From NCBI RefSeq assembly GCF_032116555.1, contig NZ_CP134950.1:1-64000 (forward strand): 64,000 bases of DNA, read 5' to 3'. Numbering within the stretch: position 1 is the stretch's first letter; each line of letters starts with the position of its first letter. The notes under the pieces are model-generated. The model ran no database searches. It worked only from the letters and a program-made list of their open reading frames with translations, and had not been told where the DNA came from. Source of the DNA: Halobaculum sp. XH14. GTDB taxonomy: Archaea > Halobacteriota > Halobacteria > Halobacteriales > Haloferacaceae. Positions 8,348 to 15,963 of this stretch are shown in pieces. Position numbers and translations under genes: made by a program.

Positions 8348-8716
8348 CTACTGCGACTCCTCGCGGGTGAGTTTCGCACGCCGTTCCTCGAACTCCTCGT
8401 CGGAGAGGTCGCCACGAGCGTACGCCACTCGGAGTTCCTCGAGTGCTCTATCGCTGGTCAGCGACGACCCGACACCACCGACGAGGCCGCGATAGAGGAG
8501 GTAGCCGATGCCGACGAGGACAACGAGCCAGACGAGCATCATTCCGATACCCCACAGCGGTGAGAGGCCGCCGGCCATGCCACCACCCCACCACCAGCCC
8601 ATCATGCCCATCATCGGCATCGCGAACACCATCATCAACAGCGGGAACAGGACGATCACCGCGAGGACGATCAGGACGATGCGGAGCAGGCCGTCGGACG
8701 TGCGCTCTTTTGACAT
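8348..8716 (-). CDS. Met-rich membrane protein with SHOCT domain
   Basis: 122 residues. Two membrane helices flank a Met/Gly/Trp-rich segment (MPMMGMMGWWWGGGMAGG) that lies near the membrane surface. The C-terminal ~30 residues are a SHOCT (short C-terminal) domain, ALEELRVAYARGDLSDEEFE. SHOCT domains are thought to mediate oligomerisation; their role is not settled. Clustered methionines commonly bind Cu(I) or Ag(I), which fits the metal genes around it, but that is inference. First gene of a pair with the lipoprotein 8045-8338. Related copies: 11850-12602, 13054-13407, 13923-14276 and 52598-52993. Confidence 0.8.
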   Translation of the reverse strand: MSKERTSDGLLRIVLIVLAVIVLFPLLMMVFAMPMMGMMGWWWGGGMAGGLSPLWGIGMMLVWLVVLVGIGYLLYRGLVGGVGSSLTSDRALEELRVAYARGDLSDEEFEERRAKLTREESQ

Positions 8717-8842
8717 AGTGAACCACTACGGACTTCGTTGGCTGCATTCATAAAGTTGGACGGCCAGTACTGCTCCGTTGGTGGTTCCTAGGTTGGGTGG
8801 CGGCTAATACGTCGCTCTGTGTCTTGCTTGGGGCGAATCCAC

Positions 8843-9064
8843 TCAGCAGCAGTCGGGGTCGTCGGGCGACCACTCACACGCGTTGCCAGTCGTCAAGTTG
8901 TTTTCGTCAACGTAGGTCGAGAGACACGCGTAGTTGCAGAAGTAGGTCGGCGACCCGCAGTCGTCGGTACAGTCGCGCACACAGATCGGGTCGTGGTCGA
9001 AGATACGCGACCTGCAGTAGGCGCACGTCTCATCAACGTTGGGGAGTTCGACGGTCGTAGACAT
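8843..9064 (-). CDS. Small cysteine-rich zinc-ribbon-like protein
   Basis: 73 residues from the ATG at 9064 (MSTTVELPNVDE). Ten cysteines: DETCAYCRSRIF, ICVRDCTDDCGS, YFCNYACLSTY and a terminal DPDCC. The paired CxxC patterns indicate at least one zinc (or other metal) site. The YFCNYACLSTYV part resembles the TRASH/MYM-type segment found in metal-trafficking proteins. The longer reading to 9112 adds basic unlikely residues. It is one of two cysteine-rich mini-genes in tandem (next is 9164-9328). Function unknown; a metal-binding or protein-docking role is likely. Confidence 0.7.
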   Translation of the reverse strand: MSTTVELPNVDETCAYCRSRIFDHDPICVRDCTDDCGSPTYFCNYACLSTYVDENNLTTGNACEWSPDDPDCC

Positions 9065-9121
9065 ACCTGTGCTACGGGCACGAGTCAAAAACGCATTTCG
9101 CCAGCTGACCATCGATATACT

Positions 9122-9142
9122 CCGCCTCCGGGCTGAAGGCGG
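9122..9142. terminator. Small hairpin between two zinc-finger genes
   Basis: CCGCCT (9122-9127) and AGGCGG (9137-9142) form a 6-base GC stem with a 9-base loop in the gap between the two cysteine-rich mini-genes. No T-tract follows on the strand of the genes, so termination is only a guess. Confidence 0.25.
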
Positions 9143-9163
9143 TGTGTGAGTGACAAGGAACGA

Positions 9164-9328
9164 CTAGAACTCGATCGCTCCGATCATCGGCTCGCCGACA
9201 CACTTCGGGCAGACATCGGTGTCGTATTCCGCCATACAGTGTCGGTGGCAGGAGATCCCGCAGTGCTCGCAGACGAACACCTCATCGTCGCGAGCGCATT
9301 CCGAGTCACAGATGTAGCACTGATCCAT
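9164..9328 (-). CDS. 54-residue RING/PHD-like zinc-finger mini-protein
   Basis: A short open frame from the ATG at 9328 to a TAG at 9164-9166. The protein begins MDQCYICDSECARDDEVFVC and continues with CEHCGISCHRHC and DVCPKC. Eight or more Cys plus two His in the order CxxC, CxxC, CxxxCHRHC, CxxC match a cross-brace RING/PHD-like or double zinc-ribbon fold. It is unlikely to be chance: nearly every cysteine sits in a CxxC pair. It lies ~100 bases upstream of the zinc-ribbon gene 8843-9064 in the same direction. Similar tiny zinc-finger proteins are common in haloarchaea and often act in protein-protein contacts. Confidence 0.75.
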   Translation of the reverse strand: MDQCYICDSECARDDEVFVCEHCGISCHRHCMAEYDTDVCPKCVGEPMIGAIEF

Positions 9329-9566
9329 GGATACTCGAACCCTGACTTGAAAACCGCATCAACACTATGTTCGGGGCCTGATAGATGTCTGATTTTCATG
9401 ACGGCTACCGACCAAGTCTACTCCTGTTTGGAGACAAAAGGAATGCCAAATCGTTGGCTATCCATTGCTCTCTTCGTGATACAACCCGATCTCAGGGTAA
9501 TTTGACGGGGTTAACTTTCGATTCTTAACAACAATTCGATTGAATGAGTAGAACGTCTTTCCACGT

Positions 9567-10292
9567 ATGGAAATGACCACGGCGCCCACGGAGACGGTCG
9601 ATGGTAGCAAGACGCTCGTTCGAGGCAACGTTCTCGAGAAAACCTACGGGTCACGACTTCCGTTGGGACGGTCGACGCCCGTTCTCACCGGTGCGGATAT
9701 CGAGGTCCGTGCCGGCGAGATCGTCGGCATCGTCGGCGAGAATGGGTCGGGCAAGTCCACGCTGATGAAGATTCTCGTCGGGGTTCTCGACCACGACGCG
9801 GGCACGGTCGAACGGTATGGAACCGTCGGATGGTGTCCGCAGGAACCCCTGCTCTACGATCGGTTGACCGTCTCTGAAACCTTCCGGCTCTTCGGCGCCG
9901 GGTACGGGATGAGTCGCGAGGAGATCGACGCGGCGAAGCAAAGACTGGCGGACGAACTCGACTTCGAGCAGTACCTTGACTACCGGGTCGACCAGCTTAG
10001 CGGTGGGAACCGACAGAAGGTCAACCTCAGCATCGCGTTGATGCACGACCCGGACGTTCTCATGCTCGACGAACCCTACACCGGGTTCGACTGGGAGACT
10101 TACCTGCGATTCTGGGACATGGCACAGGACCTCGCGGACGACGGCACTGCCGTCGTCATGATCTCTCACCTCATCGAGGAACGGAGTCGCCTCGACCGCG
10201 TCTTCGAGGTGCGGAACGGACTGGTTCACGACGTGACCGACGACGAAACTGAGAGCGAACTCCGAAGCGACCGGGAGGGAGACGATGAATAG
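9567..10292 (+). CDS. ABC transporter ATP-binding protein
   Basis: 241 residues. Walker A GENGSGKST near residues 57-65, Q-loop GWCPQEPLLY, signature LSGGNRQKVNLS, Walker B VLMLDEPYTGFD and the switch His in MISHLIEE are all present. It powers export of an unknown substrate with the two permeases that follow, overlapping the first by 8 bases (ATG at 10285 inside the end of this gene). The set ATPase plus two six-helix ABC-2-like permeases resembles drug or natural-product exporters (DrrAB-like). The start could also be the second ATG two codons later. An AT-rich promoter lies at about 9500-9550. Confidence 0.9.
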   Translation: MEMTTAPTETVDGSKTLVRGNVLEKTYGSRLPLGRSTPVLTGADIEVRAGEIVGIVGENGSGKSTLMKILVGVLDHDAGTVERYGTVGWCPQEPLLYDRLTVSETFRLFGAGYGMSREEIDAAKQRLADELDFEQYLDYRVDQLSGGNRQKVNLSIALMHDPDVLMLDEPYTGFDWETYLRFWDMAQDLADDGTAVVMISHLIEERSRLDRVFEVRNGLVHDVTDDETESELRSDREGDDE

Positions 10293-11022
10293 GTTCGCCG
10301 TGGGCATTCGATCAAACGTTAGGACGTTCCTCAGGACGCCCCTGAACGTGGTCCTCGCGCTGGTGCTGCCGCTCGTGGTCATCGAGGGGTGGGGACAGGC
10401 GATGGCGGGGCTACCGCCGATGCCGACCATCGAGGCGATTCCGCTCGATCTCGGGCGCGTCCTCGGCGCAATCTTCGGCGTCGCCATCATCGCTGGGCTG
10501 ATGGGTCTGGTCCAGATGATCAGTGCCCGGGAGGCCGACCGACGGCTCGTCCAGACCGGGTACTCGCCGAGGACGTTACTTGCGACGCGGCTGGCGACTC
10601 TCGCGGGTGTCACGATTGTCGTCGCGGGGGTGAACTTCGGGGTCCTCTGGCTGACCGTCGAACCCGAGGCACCGCTGCTCGTGTTCGCGTTCCTCGCGCT
10701 CGCGGGCGTCGTCTACGCCTTCCTCGGTGCGCTCGTCGGCGCAGTGCTTCCGCGGCTGTTCGAGGGGTCGCTCGTCGTCGTGTTCCTCGCGATGATGGAC
10801 GCGTTCCTCAGTGGCGACAGCCCGCTCGCCGCGGATGTCCCCGACTTCGTCCAGTACTTCCCGCTGTATCATCCGAAAGAACTTCTCCAGTCGGCCGTCT
10901 TCGACGGCACGTTCGCGGCGGGCGACCTCGCCTTCGTTGGCGGATACGTTCTCGTGTTGCTCGTCCTCGTGACTGCCGTATTCGGTGCGACGATGCGCAC
11001 GTCTGGGGGGTGGTCAGCGTGA
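10285..11022 (+). CDS. ABC-2-type transporter permease
   Basis: 245 residues, about six membrane helices, beginning with a cytoplasmic amphipathic segment (FAVGIRSNVRTFLRTPLNVV). The loop READRRLVQTGYSPRTLLATR after the second helix is typical of ABC-2 permeases. It overlaps both the ATPase (8 bases) and the second permease (GTGA overlap at 11019-11022), so all three are one operon. It forms the membrane channel together with the next gene. Confidence 0.85.
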   Translation: MNRFAVGIRSNVRTFLRTPLNVVLALVLPLVVIEGWGQAMAGLPPMPTIEAIPLDLGRVLGAIFGVAIIAGLMGLVQMISAREADRRLVQTGYSPRTLLATRLATLAGVTIVVAGVNFGVLWLTVEPEAPLLVFAFLALAGVVYAFLGALVGAVLPRLFEGSLVVVFLAMMDAFLSGDSPLAADVPDFVQYFPLYHPKELLQSAVFDGTFAAGDLAFVGGYVLVLLVLVTAVFGATMRTSGGWSA

Positions 11023-11771
11023 ATCGAACGGCCACGGCGTTCGGTATCGGGCTCCGGGAACACGCCCGTAACTACGTCCTCGTGGCGCTCCTGGTGATTC
11101 TCCCAGTGTCGTTCATCACGCTCGCCTTTGCGGTCACCCAGGACGTCCAAATGCCGGTCCGGACGCTCGTCGACGGCGAGACGACGACCGTGATGCGAGG
11201 GATGCCCGAGGTCCATGGCGTGATCATGACACCGATCACGAGCTCGTTTATCGCTGGCTTGGCCGGCCTGTTCCTGATGCGCGAGGCGAGAGATACGGAC
11301 GGCCGCCTCGCGGTCGTCGGCTATCGCGCCCGCGAGGTTATCGCCGCACGGTTCGGCGTCCTCGCCGTGATCACGCTTGTCGTTGTCGGCGTTTCCGTGG
11401 GCGTGATGCTCGTTGACTTCCAGCCCGAACAGCTGTGGTGGTTCGTCGCCGCGATGGTCATCCTTTCAGTTACCTACGGACTTATTGGGATGCTCGTCGG
11501 CGCCGTCTTCAACCGTCTGGCCGGCCTGTGGATCATGTTGATCCTCCCGATGATCGACATCGGTCTCTTCCAGGACCCGCTGTTCGTCCAGTCGGAACCC
11601 GAGTGGTGGATGAAACTCTTCCCAGGGTATCATCCTGTCCGGGTGATGGTCGATACCGGACTCACGACGGACCTCGATACTGCTATGTCGCTCGGTTGGG
11701 GATTCGGCTACCTCCTCGTCGTCGGACTCCTCGCTATTTGGGTGTACTACCGAGGAACTCGAGCGACGTGA
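11019..11771 (+). CDS. ABC-2-type transporter permease, second subunit
   Basis: 250 residues from a GTG start at 11019 that overlaps the preceding TGA. Six membrane helices. It is a paralogue of the preceding permease: REARDTDGRLAVVGYRAREV here corresponds to READRRLVQTGYSPRTLL there, and both have a late FPxYHP segment (LFPGYHPVRVM; YFPLYHPKELL). A large extracytoplasmic loop follows the first helix (TQDVQMPVRTLVDGETT). The heterodimer with the first permease probably exports a lipophilic compound. The 78 bases to the next, convergent gene show no clear terminator. Confidence 0.85.
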   Translation: MNRTATAFGIGLREHARNYVLVALLVILPVSFITLAFAVTQDVQMPVRTLVDGETTTVMRGMPEVHGVIMTPITSSFIAGLAGLFLMREARDTDGRLAVVGYRAREVIAARFGVLAVITLVVVGVSVGVMLVDFQPEQLWWFVAAMVILSVTYGLIGMLVGAVFNRLAGLWIMLILPMIDIGLFQDPLFVQSEPEWWMKLFPGYHPVRVMVDTGLTTDLDTAMSLGWGFGYLLVVGLLAIWVYYRGTRAT

Positions 11772-11849
11772 CGACGCAATCGAAAGAGGGCAACCTCCGC
11801 AGACGGACGAATTTACAGACGTCTCCCCGAAGGGGTTTGTTGACTCACC

Positions 11850-12602
11850 TCACAGGGAACGGTCGTCTTGCCTGTCCTCCAACCGTTCACGACGCTGCTG
11901 GAACTCTTCTTCGTCGATCTCACCTCGTGCGTAACGGCGTTGGAGGGTTTCCATCGCAGACGTATCACTCCGGGAAGGAGCGTCACCTCGACCCAGTGCC
12001 CAGTAGAGGAGTCCACCGATCAGTCCCAGCATTCCGAGTGCCCCGCCGACGAACGGGACGCCGCCCCATCCGCCCCTCGAGCCACCCATCATGCCCCCTC
12101 CGCCGGGCCCCATCATGCCGCTATCGGTGCTCCCGCTTCCGTCGACGTCCGAGCCGATGGCCACGGCGCCGTTCTGAACAATCGTCTCGCTGTCGGGGAC
12201 CTCGCCGTCCGGTATCGGGCTGTCTTCAGCTGGACCGCCAGGGCTACCAACGACGATGCGACCGACCATGCCGACCGTCTTGTGCGGGATGCAGTAGTAG
12301 TCGTACGTGCCTGGCTCTTCGAACGTGTGCTCGAAGCTCCCCTGCGAGATGGTCCCGCTGTCGAATGCGCTGGCGTCGGATGGAATCCGGTCCTCGTAGG
12401 CGGTCGCCGAGTGGGCTCCGGCCGCTAGCTCGAAGCGAACGGTCGTGCCGGGTTCGACGTGGAGTCCGATCGGGTCGAAGTAGTTGTTGCCCATCTTCAC
12501 GACGGGCGTCTCCTGTGCGGCGACTGGTTGGGTGAATCCCGCACTCGCGACTGTGCCAGCACCGAGCGCTCCCAGGAACTGGCGTCTACTGTAGTCTGTC
12601 AT
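11850..12602 (-). CDS. Cupredoxin (halocyanin-like) fused to SHOCT domain
   Basis: 250 residues from the ATG at 12602. A Tat signal (SRRQFLGALGAG, ending PVAAQ) sends it outside. Residues ~35-135 form a plastocyanin/halocyanin-type cupredoxin with copper ligands His in GAHSATAY and Cys/His/Met in YYCIPHKTVGM. A Gly/Met linker (GMMGPGGGGMMGG) leads to one membrane helix (VGGALGMLGLIGGLLYWALG) and a C-terminal SHOCT domain (AMETLQRRYARGEIDEEEFQ). So a blue-copper electron carrier is tied to the same SHOCT module seen in neighbouring membrane proteins. It precedes the operon partner genes going leftwards and follows the thioredoxin-like gene by 19 bases. Confidence 0.85.
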   Translation of the reverse strand: MTDYSRRQFLGALGAGTVASAGFTQPVAAQETPVVKMGNNYFDPIGLHVEPGTTVRFELAAGAHSATAYEDRIPSDASAFDSGTISQGSFEHTFEEPGTYDYYCIPHKTVGMVGRIVVGSPGGPAEDSPIPDGEVPDSETIVQNGAVAIGSDVDGSGSTDSGMMGPGGGGMMGGSRGGWGGVPFVGGALGMLGLIGGLLYWALGRGDAPSRSDTSAMETLQRRYARGEIDEEEFQQRRERLEDRQDDRSL

Positions 12603-12621
12603 TGTAGCTGGTTGGCTTCTG

Positions 12622-12930
12622 TTATCCACGGATGATGCTGGCGAGCCGGTTCGCGAGTCCGGGCGATTGCTGGCCGGCGCTCTCGATGGCAGCCTCCAAT
12701 TCGTCCCGGTCGACGATGCCGATGAACTCGGCCGTCTGTTCCCCGTTCGCATACACGAGCGTCGTTGGCGTCTTTCGGACACCGTACTCTTCGGCCGTCT
12801 CCAGATCGGTCTGAATGTCGACCTCCCGGAACTTGACACCCGGATACGCATCTTCGAGGCCCTCGTTTTTCTCTCGTTGCGTTGCGCACGCTCCACAGGT
12901 CTCCTGCGTGAACAGGATAACTTCCGTCAT
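12622..12930 (-). CDS. Thioredoxin-like protein with CGAC motif
   Basis: 102 residues with no signal peptide, a compact thioredoxin fold. The active site is ETCGACATQ (CxxC, near residues 12-15), the cis-proline is in RKTPTTLVYANG, and a short C-terminal extension follows. It reduces disulfides or resolves thiol-metal adducts in the cytoplasm. It starts the run thioredoxin, cupredoxin-SHOCT (19 bases apart, same direction), which suggests a job in redox maintenance of a copper-binding partner or in detoxification of thiol-reactive metals. Confidence 0.85.
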   Translation of the reverse strand: MTEVILFTQETCGACATQREKNEGLEDAYPGVKFREVDIQTDLETAEEYGVRKTPTTLVYANGEQTAEFIGIVDRDELEAAIESAGQQSPGLANRLASIIRG

Positions 12931-13053
12931 AGTAGCTAGTATGGTCTTGTGCCTTTAGCACATTTCTATTTACATCCGAAAGCTGTGAGGGTCACAGATT
13001 CCGGATTCCAAGGGGGCGGACGTGAGTAACGCCGGAGGTTGGTGGTCGGACCG

Positions 13054-13407
13054 TCACTCCGAGCGTTCGAGCTTGTTCCGACGCGCCTCGAACTCTTCCT
13101 CGGTGAGATCTCCGCGGGCGTATGCCATACGCAGCTCCTCCATTGCGGGATTCCGCGACGACTGCGATGCCGTCACGCGACGGAAGACGAGATATCCGCC
13201 ACCAAGCAGGAGGAGGAGGAAGACCAGCTGGACGAGCATCCCGACGAGTGGCCACCAGCCACTGGTCGTCCCGTATCCACCCATCATTCCACCGTATCCC
13301 ATCATCCCGCCGAATCCCATCCCCATCGTGAGCAAGGGGAGGACAATGATCGCCCCGAGGATGAGGAGGACGATGGTTGTGGTGTCGAGTTGGTTTGATG
13401 ATGTCAT
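13054..13407 (-). CDS. Met-rich membrane protein with SHOCT domain
   Basis: 117 residues. First helix TTIVLLILGAIIVLPLLTMG, then a glycine/methionine/tyrosine loop (GFGGMMGYGGMMGGYG), second helix WWPLVGMLVQLVFLLLLLGG, and a C-terminal SHOCT domain AMEELRMAYARGDLTEEEFE. Same plan as 8348-8716. It lies 3 bases downstream of the DUF302 gene, forming a two-gene operon. A Cu(I)- or Ag(I)-binding role for the MMG loops is inferred. Confidence 0.8.
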   Translation of the reverse strand: MTSSNQLDTTTIVLLILGAIIVLPLLTMGMGFGGMMGYGGMMGGYGTTSGWWPLVGMLVQLVFLLLLLGGGYLVFRRVTASQSSRNPAMEELRMAYARGDLTEEEFEARRNKLERSE

Positions 13408-13410
13408 GGT

Positions 13411-13827
13411 TCAGATTTCCGTCGATGATTCGAGTTCGTCCGCGACACTGACGAGAACGCGTTCGAACCGGTCGTGGACCTCGTTCGCGATCGAGTCGAG
13501 TGCCTCGTTGTCGGCGATGCCGACGAGCTGTTGTGGGTCGACGGCACTCACCATGACCTCGCCGTCGTCGGTTTCGTAGACGATGACGTTACACGGGAGG
13601 AGTGCGCCGAGTTCGATCTCTTCGTTCAGGCCCTCGTGTGCCAGCCCCGGGTTGCACGCACCGAGGATGCGGTACTGTCGAAACTCCTCGCCGAGTTTCT
13701 CCTCGAGCGTCGCTTGGACGTCGATGTCACAGAGGACGCCGAATCCTTCGTCTTTGAGCGCCGCAATCGTCGTGTCGACGACGTCGTCGAACTCACCGGT
13801 GACTGAAGTCTGTATTGTGTATTCCAT
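13411..13827 (-). CDS. DUF302-family protein
   Basis: 138 residues, soluble. It shows the DUF302 pattern: MEYTIQTSVTGEFDDVVDTT, a central YRILGACNPGLAHEGL with a single Cys, and a LLPCNVIVYETDDGEVMVS strand. DUF302 proteins are small alpha/beta proteins that often sit beside sulfur, redox or metal genes; their activity is not established. The two cysteines (GACNP and LLPCNV) are the typical conserved ones. It is the first gene of an operon with the SHOCT protein 13054-13407. Confidence 0.85.
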   Translation of the reverse strand: MEYTIQTSVTGEFDDVVDTTIAALKDEGFGVLCDIDVQATLEEKLGEEFRQYRILGACNPGLAHEGLNEEIELGALLPCNVIVYETDDGEVMVSAVDPQQLVGIADNEALDSIANEVHDRFERVLVSVADELESSTEI

Positions 13828-13922
13828 GAAGTATCATACCCCGTCTACGGGGTTAACGGTTGGGTGCCGCAACGGCGAGCGTTGGAAGTGTGGTGCACCG
13901 GTTGGAACAGCAGCGGTTCCGG

Positions 13923-14276
13923 TCATCCGGTACGTTCGAGCTGTTTTCGCTGTCGATCGAATTCGTCGTCCGAGAGCTCCCCGCGGGCGTAGCGCTCACG
14001 GAGTACCGACAGCGACTGCTCTTCGGTCCCACCGGATCCTCGGTTGAGGAGCGCATAGACGAGGTAGAGCGGGACGGCGATGAGGAGCCCCATCCAGAGG
14101 AGACCCCAGAGCCCCATCGCTCCGCCGAAGAGGCCCCAGTCACCCCCCATCATGCCGCCGCCGTAGCTCCCGCCGCCGTGGGCAGCAGCTGTTCCAGTCG
14201 CTGCGACCAGCAGTGGGACGGCGAGTAGCGCGAATCGACGAGCAGTGCGTCCGATGTGTGTAGTGAGTTGCGTCAT
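13923..14276 (-). CDS. Met/Gly-rich membrane protein with SHOCT domain
   Basis: 117 residues. An N-terminal hydrophobic signal (FALLAVPLLVAATGTAAAHGGG) may be cleaved after AAA. A SYGGGMMGGDWGLFGGAMG loop follows, then a membrane helix (WGLLWMGLLIAVPLYLVYALL) and a SHOCT domain (SVLRERYARGELSDDEFDRQ). Same family plan as the two SHOCT proteins nearby. It lies 58 bases after the small Met/His-rich secreted protein, in the same direction. Confidence 0.8.
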   Translation of the reverse strand: MTQLTTHIGRTARRFALLAVPLLVAATGTAAAHGGGSYGGGMMGGDWGLFGGAMGLWGLLWMGLLIAVPLYLVYALLNRGSGGTEEQSLSVLRERYARGELSDDEFDRQRKQLERTG

Positions 14277-14333
14277 TATCTTGCGTTGGTGAATCGTGGT
14301 ATTCGGTCGAAGCGATCGAAACGGTCAGGGCCG

Positions 14334-14630
14334 TCAGCAGTGGCCCTGTCCGTACATCCCGCCGTTGTAGTCGTCGTCAGCCATGTCCTGGGCCATCTCG
14401 TCGACGGTCACACCCATGTGCGACTCCATCCACTCGACGCTACCCGGGCCCATGTGCTCAGTCATCTGCGCCTCCATCCAGGCCGCCCAGTCATCGGCGG
14501 TAGCATTGTCAGTGGGTGCACCGTCTGTGGTCGTGTCGGTGCCGTGTGCGCTGACCACGGGAGCGGCGAACGCGAGTCCGACGATCGCGAGCGCCACGAG
14601 CAGCCAGCCGCCGAGTTTGAAGTTGGTCAT
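14334..14630 (-). CDS. Small secreted Met/His-rich protein
   Basis: 98 residues. Signal peptide with a cut near VSAHG. The mature part is acidic and holds many Met, His and Trp: WMEAQMTEHMGPGS, WMESHMGVTVDEMAQDM and a terminal MYGQGHC. The spacing Met-x3-Met and Met/His pairs suggests an extracytoplasmic soft-metal sponge. No known domain is recognised. It is the first gene upstream of the SHOCT protein 13923-14276, with a candidate operator at 14701-14714. Confidence 0.65.
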   Translation of the reverse strand: MTNFKLGGWLLVALAIVGLAFAAPVVSAHGTDTTTDGAPTDNATADDWAAWMEAQMTEHMGPGSVEWMESHMGVTVDEMAQDMADDDYNGGMYGQGHC

Positions 14631-14700
14631 TGTCTTTCTCCTCGGTTAGTCGTAGAACCGCTCGGGAGTTATCTACGTGGGTGTGAATTCGCGTAGGAGA

Positions 14701-14714
14701 ACGTTCGAGAACGT
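14701..14714. promoter_or_regulatory. Candidate operator, ACGTTC-GA-GAACGT
   Basis: Perfect inverted repeat ACGTTC (14701-14706), GA, GAACGT (14709-14714), with further half-sites GCGTTC near 14722 and GAACGTTC near 14748-14755. It is about 70 bases upstream of the secreted Met-rich gene at 14630, in the 325-base gap before the divergent DUF4396 gene. Repeated half-sites in a divergent promoter suggest a regulator binding site. Nothing else is seen in the gap. Confidence 0.4.
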
Positions 14715-14955
14715 GTATAGGGCGTTCTAATCGTTTTTCAGGATGTGGAACGTTCATCCCCATCGAATTCACCGGACCTGGGCGGCCGCCTCGAATGTCT
14801 CCAGTTCGCGGCGGGGCCGACTCTGACGGTGGGGCTTGCTTTGGAATGTTAACCACAACTCCCGAAAGTATTCCTCCCCTATCAGTGCCTGTACCGGGCC
14901 ATCGATTGGCTGACGGGAGTATCCTGCTCCGTACCGCGCACCACTTCCAGTGACC

Positions 14956-15699
14956 ATGCCACTCAACGGACTCCTCACACAAATCGAACACGCGCTCGCA
15001 CCGGTTCGTCACGTCATGAAACCGATTTTGTCGGACCCGCTCGTGATGGGTGTCTGGGCACTGTTCGTCGTCGCGTCCGTGGGCACCCTCTGGTGGGACA
15101 TCCGCGAGCGGAATCAGGCGCTGCCATCGCTGATGAAAGGCGTCTGGACGCTGGTCGTCCTCTACTCCGGACCGTTCGGCCTGGCCATCTACTGGTACTC
15201 CGGCCGCAGCCAGATCAGCAACGACTCGCTGTGGCGGCGTGGCTTCCGCTCGACCGCTCATTGCTATTCGGGATGTGGTGCCGGTGAAGTTCTCGGGTTC
15301 GCGCTCCTCGCGGGCCTGCTCGCACTCCAGAGTACCCTCCTCGTCGCTGCAGGAACGTTCGCGCTCGCGTACCTGTTCGGCTACGCCCTGACAGTCGGCC
15401 CACTGATGCAGGAGGGCGTCGGCTTCGGCGAGGCGATGCTCGACGCCCTCTACAGCGAAACGCCGAGCATCACCATCATGGAAATCGCTGCTATCGGGAC
15501 GGACCTGCTGATCGCCAGTCAGGCCCATATCTCTGATCTCCTGTTCTGGGGAGCGCTGGCGTTTTCGCTATCAGTCGGGTTCGTCTTTGCGTACCCGGTC
15601 AACGCCATCCTCGTCTACTTCGGCGTGAAGGAGGGCATGAAGAACCCCGCCGAGATGGGGCAGAGCCAATCGCGCGGACAGGCACAGGCCGCCGATTAG
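14956..15699 (+). CDS. DUF4396-family membrane protein
   Basis: 247 residues, about seven membrane helices. The diagnostic segment is RSTAHCYSGCGAGEVLGF near residues 100-117, with HCxxGCGxG, which defines DUF4396. A Trp-rich YSGPFGLAIYWYSGR segment precedes it. The Cys/His pair lies at a membrane boundary and may bind a metal; family function is not known, though members often sit with copper or mercury genes. The ATG at 14956 is preferred to a GTG two codons earlier. No partner follows closely in the same direction. Confidence 0.8.
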   Translation: MPLNGLLTQIEHALAPVRHVMKPILSDPLVMGVWALFVVASVGTLWWDIRERNQALPSLMKGVWTLVVLYSGPFGLAIYWYSGRSQISNDSLWRRGFRSTAHCYSGCGAGEVLGFALLAGLLALQSTLLVAAGTFALAYLFGYALTVGPLMQEGVGFGEAMLDALYSETPSITIMEIAAIGTDLLIASQAHISDLLFWGALAFSLSVGFVFAYPVNAILVYFGVKEGMKNPAEMGQSQSRGQAQAAD

Positions 15700-15748
15700 C
15701 TCCCTAACCCAGTCTTCGAGACAGGAAAGAGATCGACTTGGCTAGTGA

Positions 15749-15910
15749 TTATCGAGCGAGGCGGCTTCTGAGAGTCGTCAGCAATCCGGATTGATTTCTC
15801 GTCGTCTGTTCCGCAGCGCGCGACTCGGATTTGTCAGTCTCCTCCGCGTCCTCGTCGAGCCTCGCCGCTTCGTAGTCCGCAATCATATGAGCGACGTGGC
15901 GGTTACACAT
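15749..15910 (-). CDS. Small hypothetical protein with MCNRHVAH N-terminus
   Basis: 53 residues, found between DUF4396 and the membrane regulator. It starts MCNRHVAHMIADYEAARL and ends with a basic stretch (LLTTLRSRLAR), with an acidic middle. The Cys-x2-His-x2-His start might bind a metal. The frame has haloarchaeal codon use, but there is no independent proof of expression. The rest of the 15700-15963 gap shows no feature. Confidence 0.4.
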   Translation of the reverse strand: MCNRHVAHMIADYEAARLDEDAEETDKSESRAAEQTTRNQSGLLTTLRSRLAR

Positions 15911-15963
15911 GTGAGAGGATACGACGTCCAGCTACAAAACTGTTCGACAGGTGCTAGCAGATG

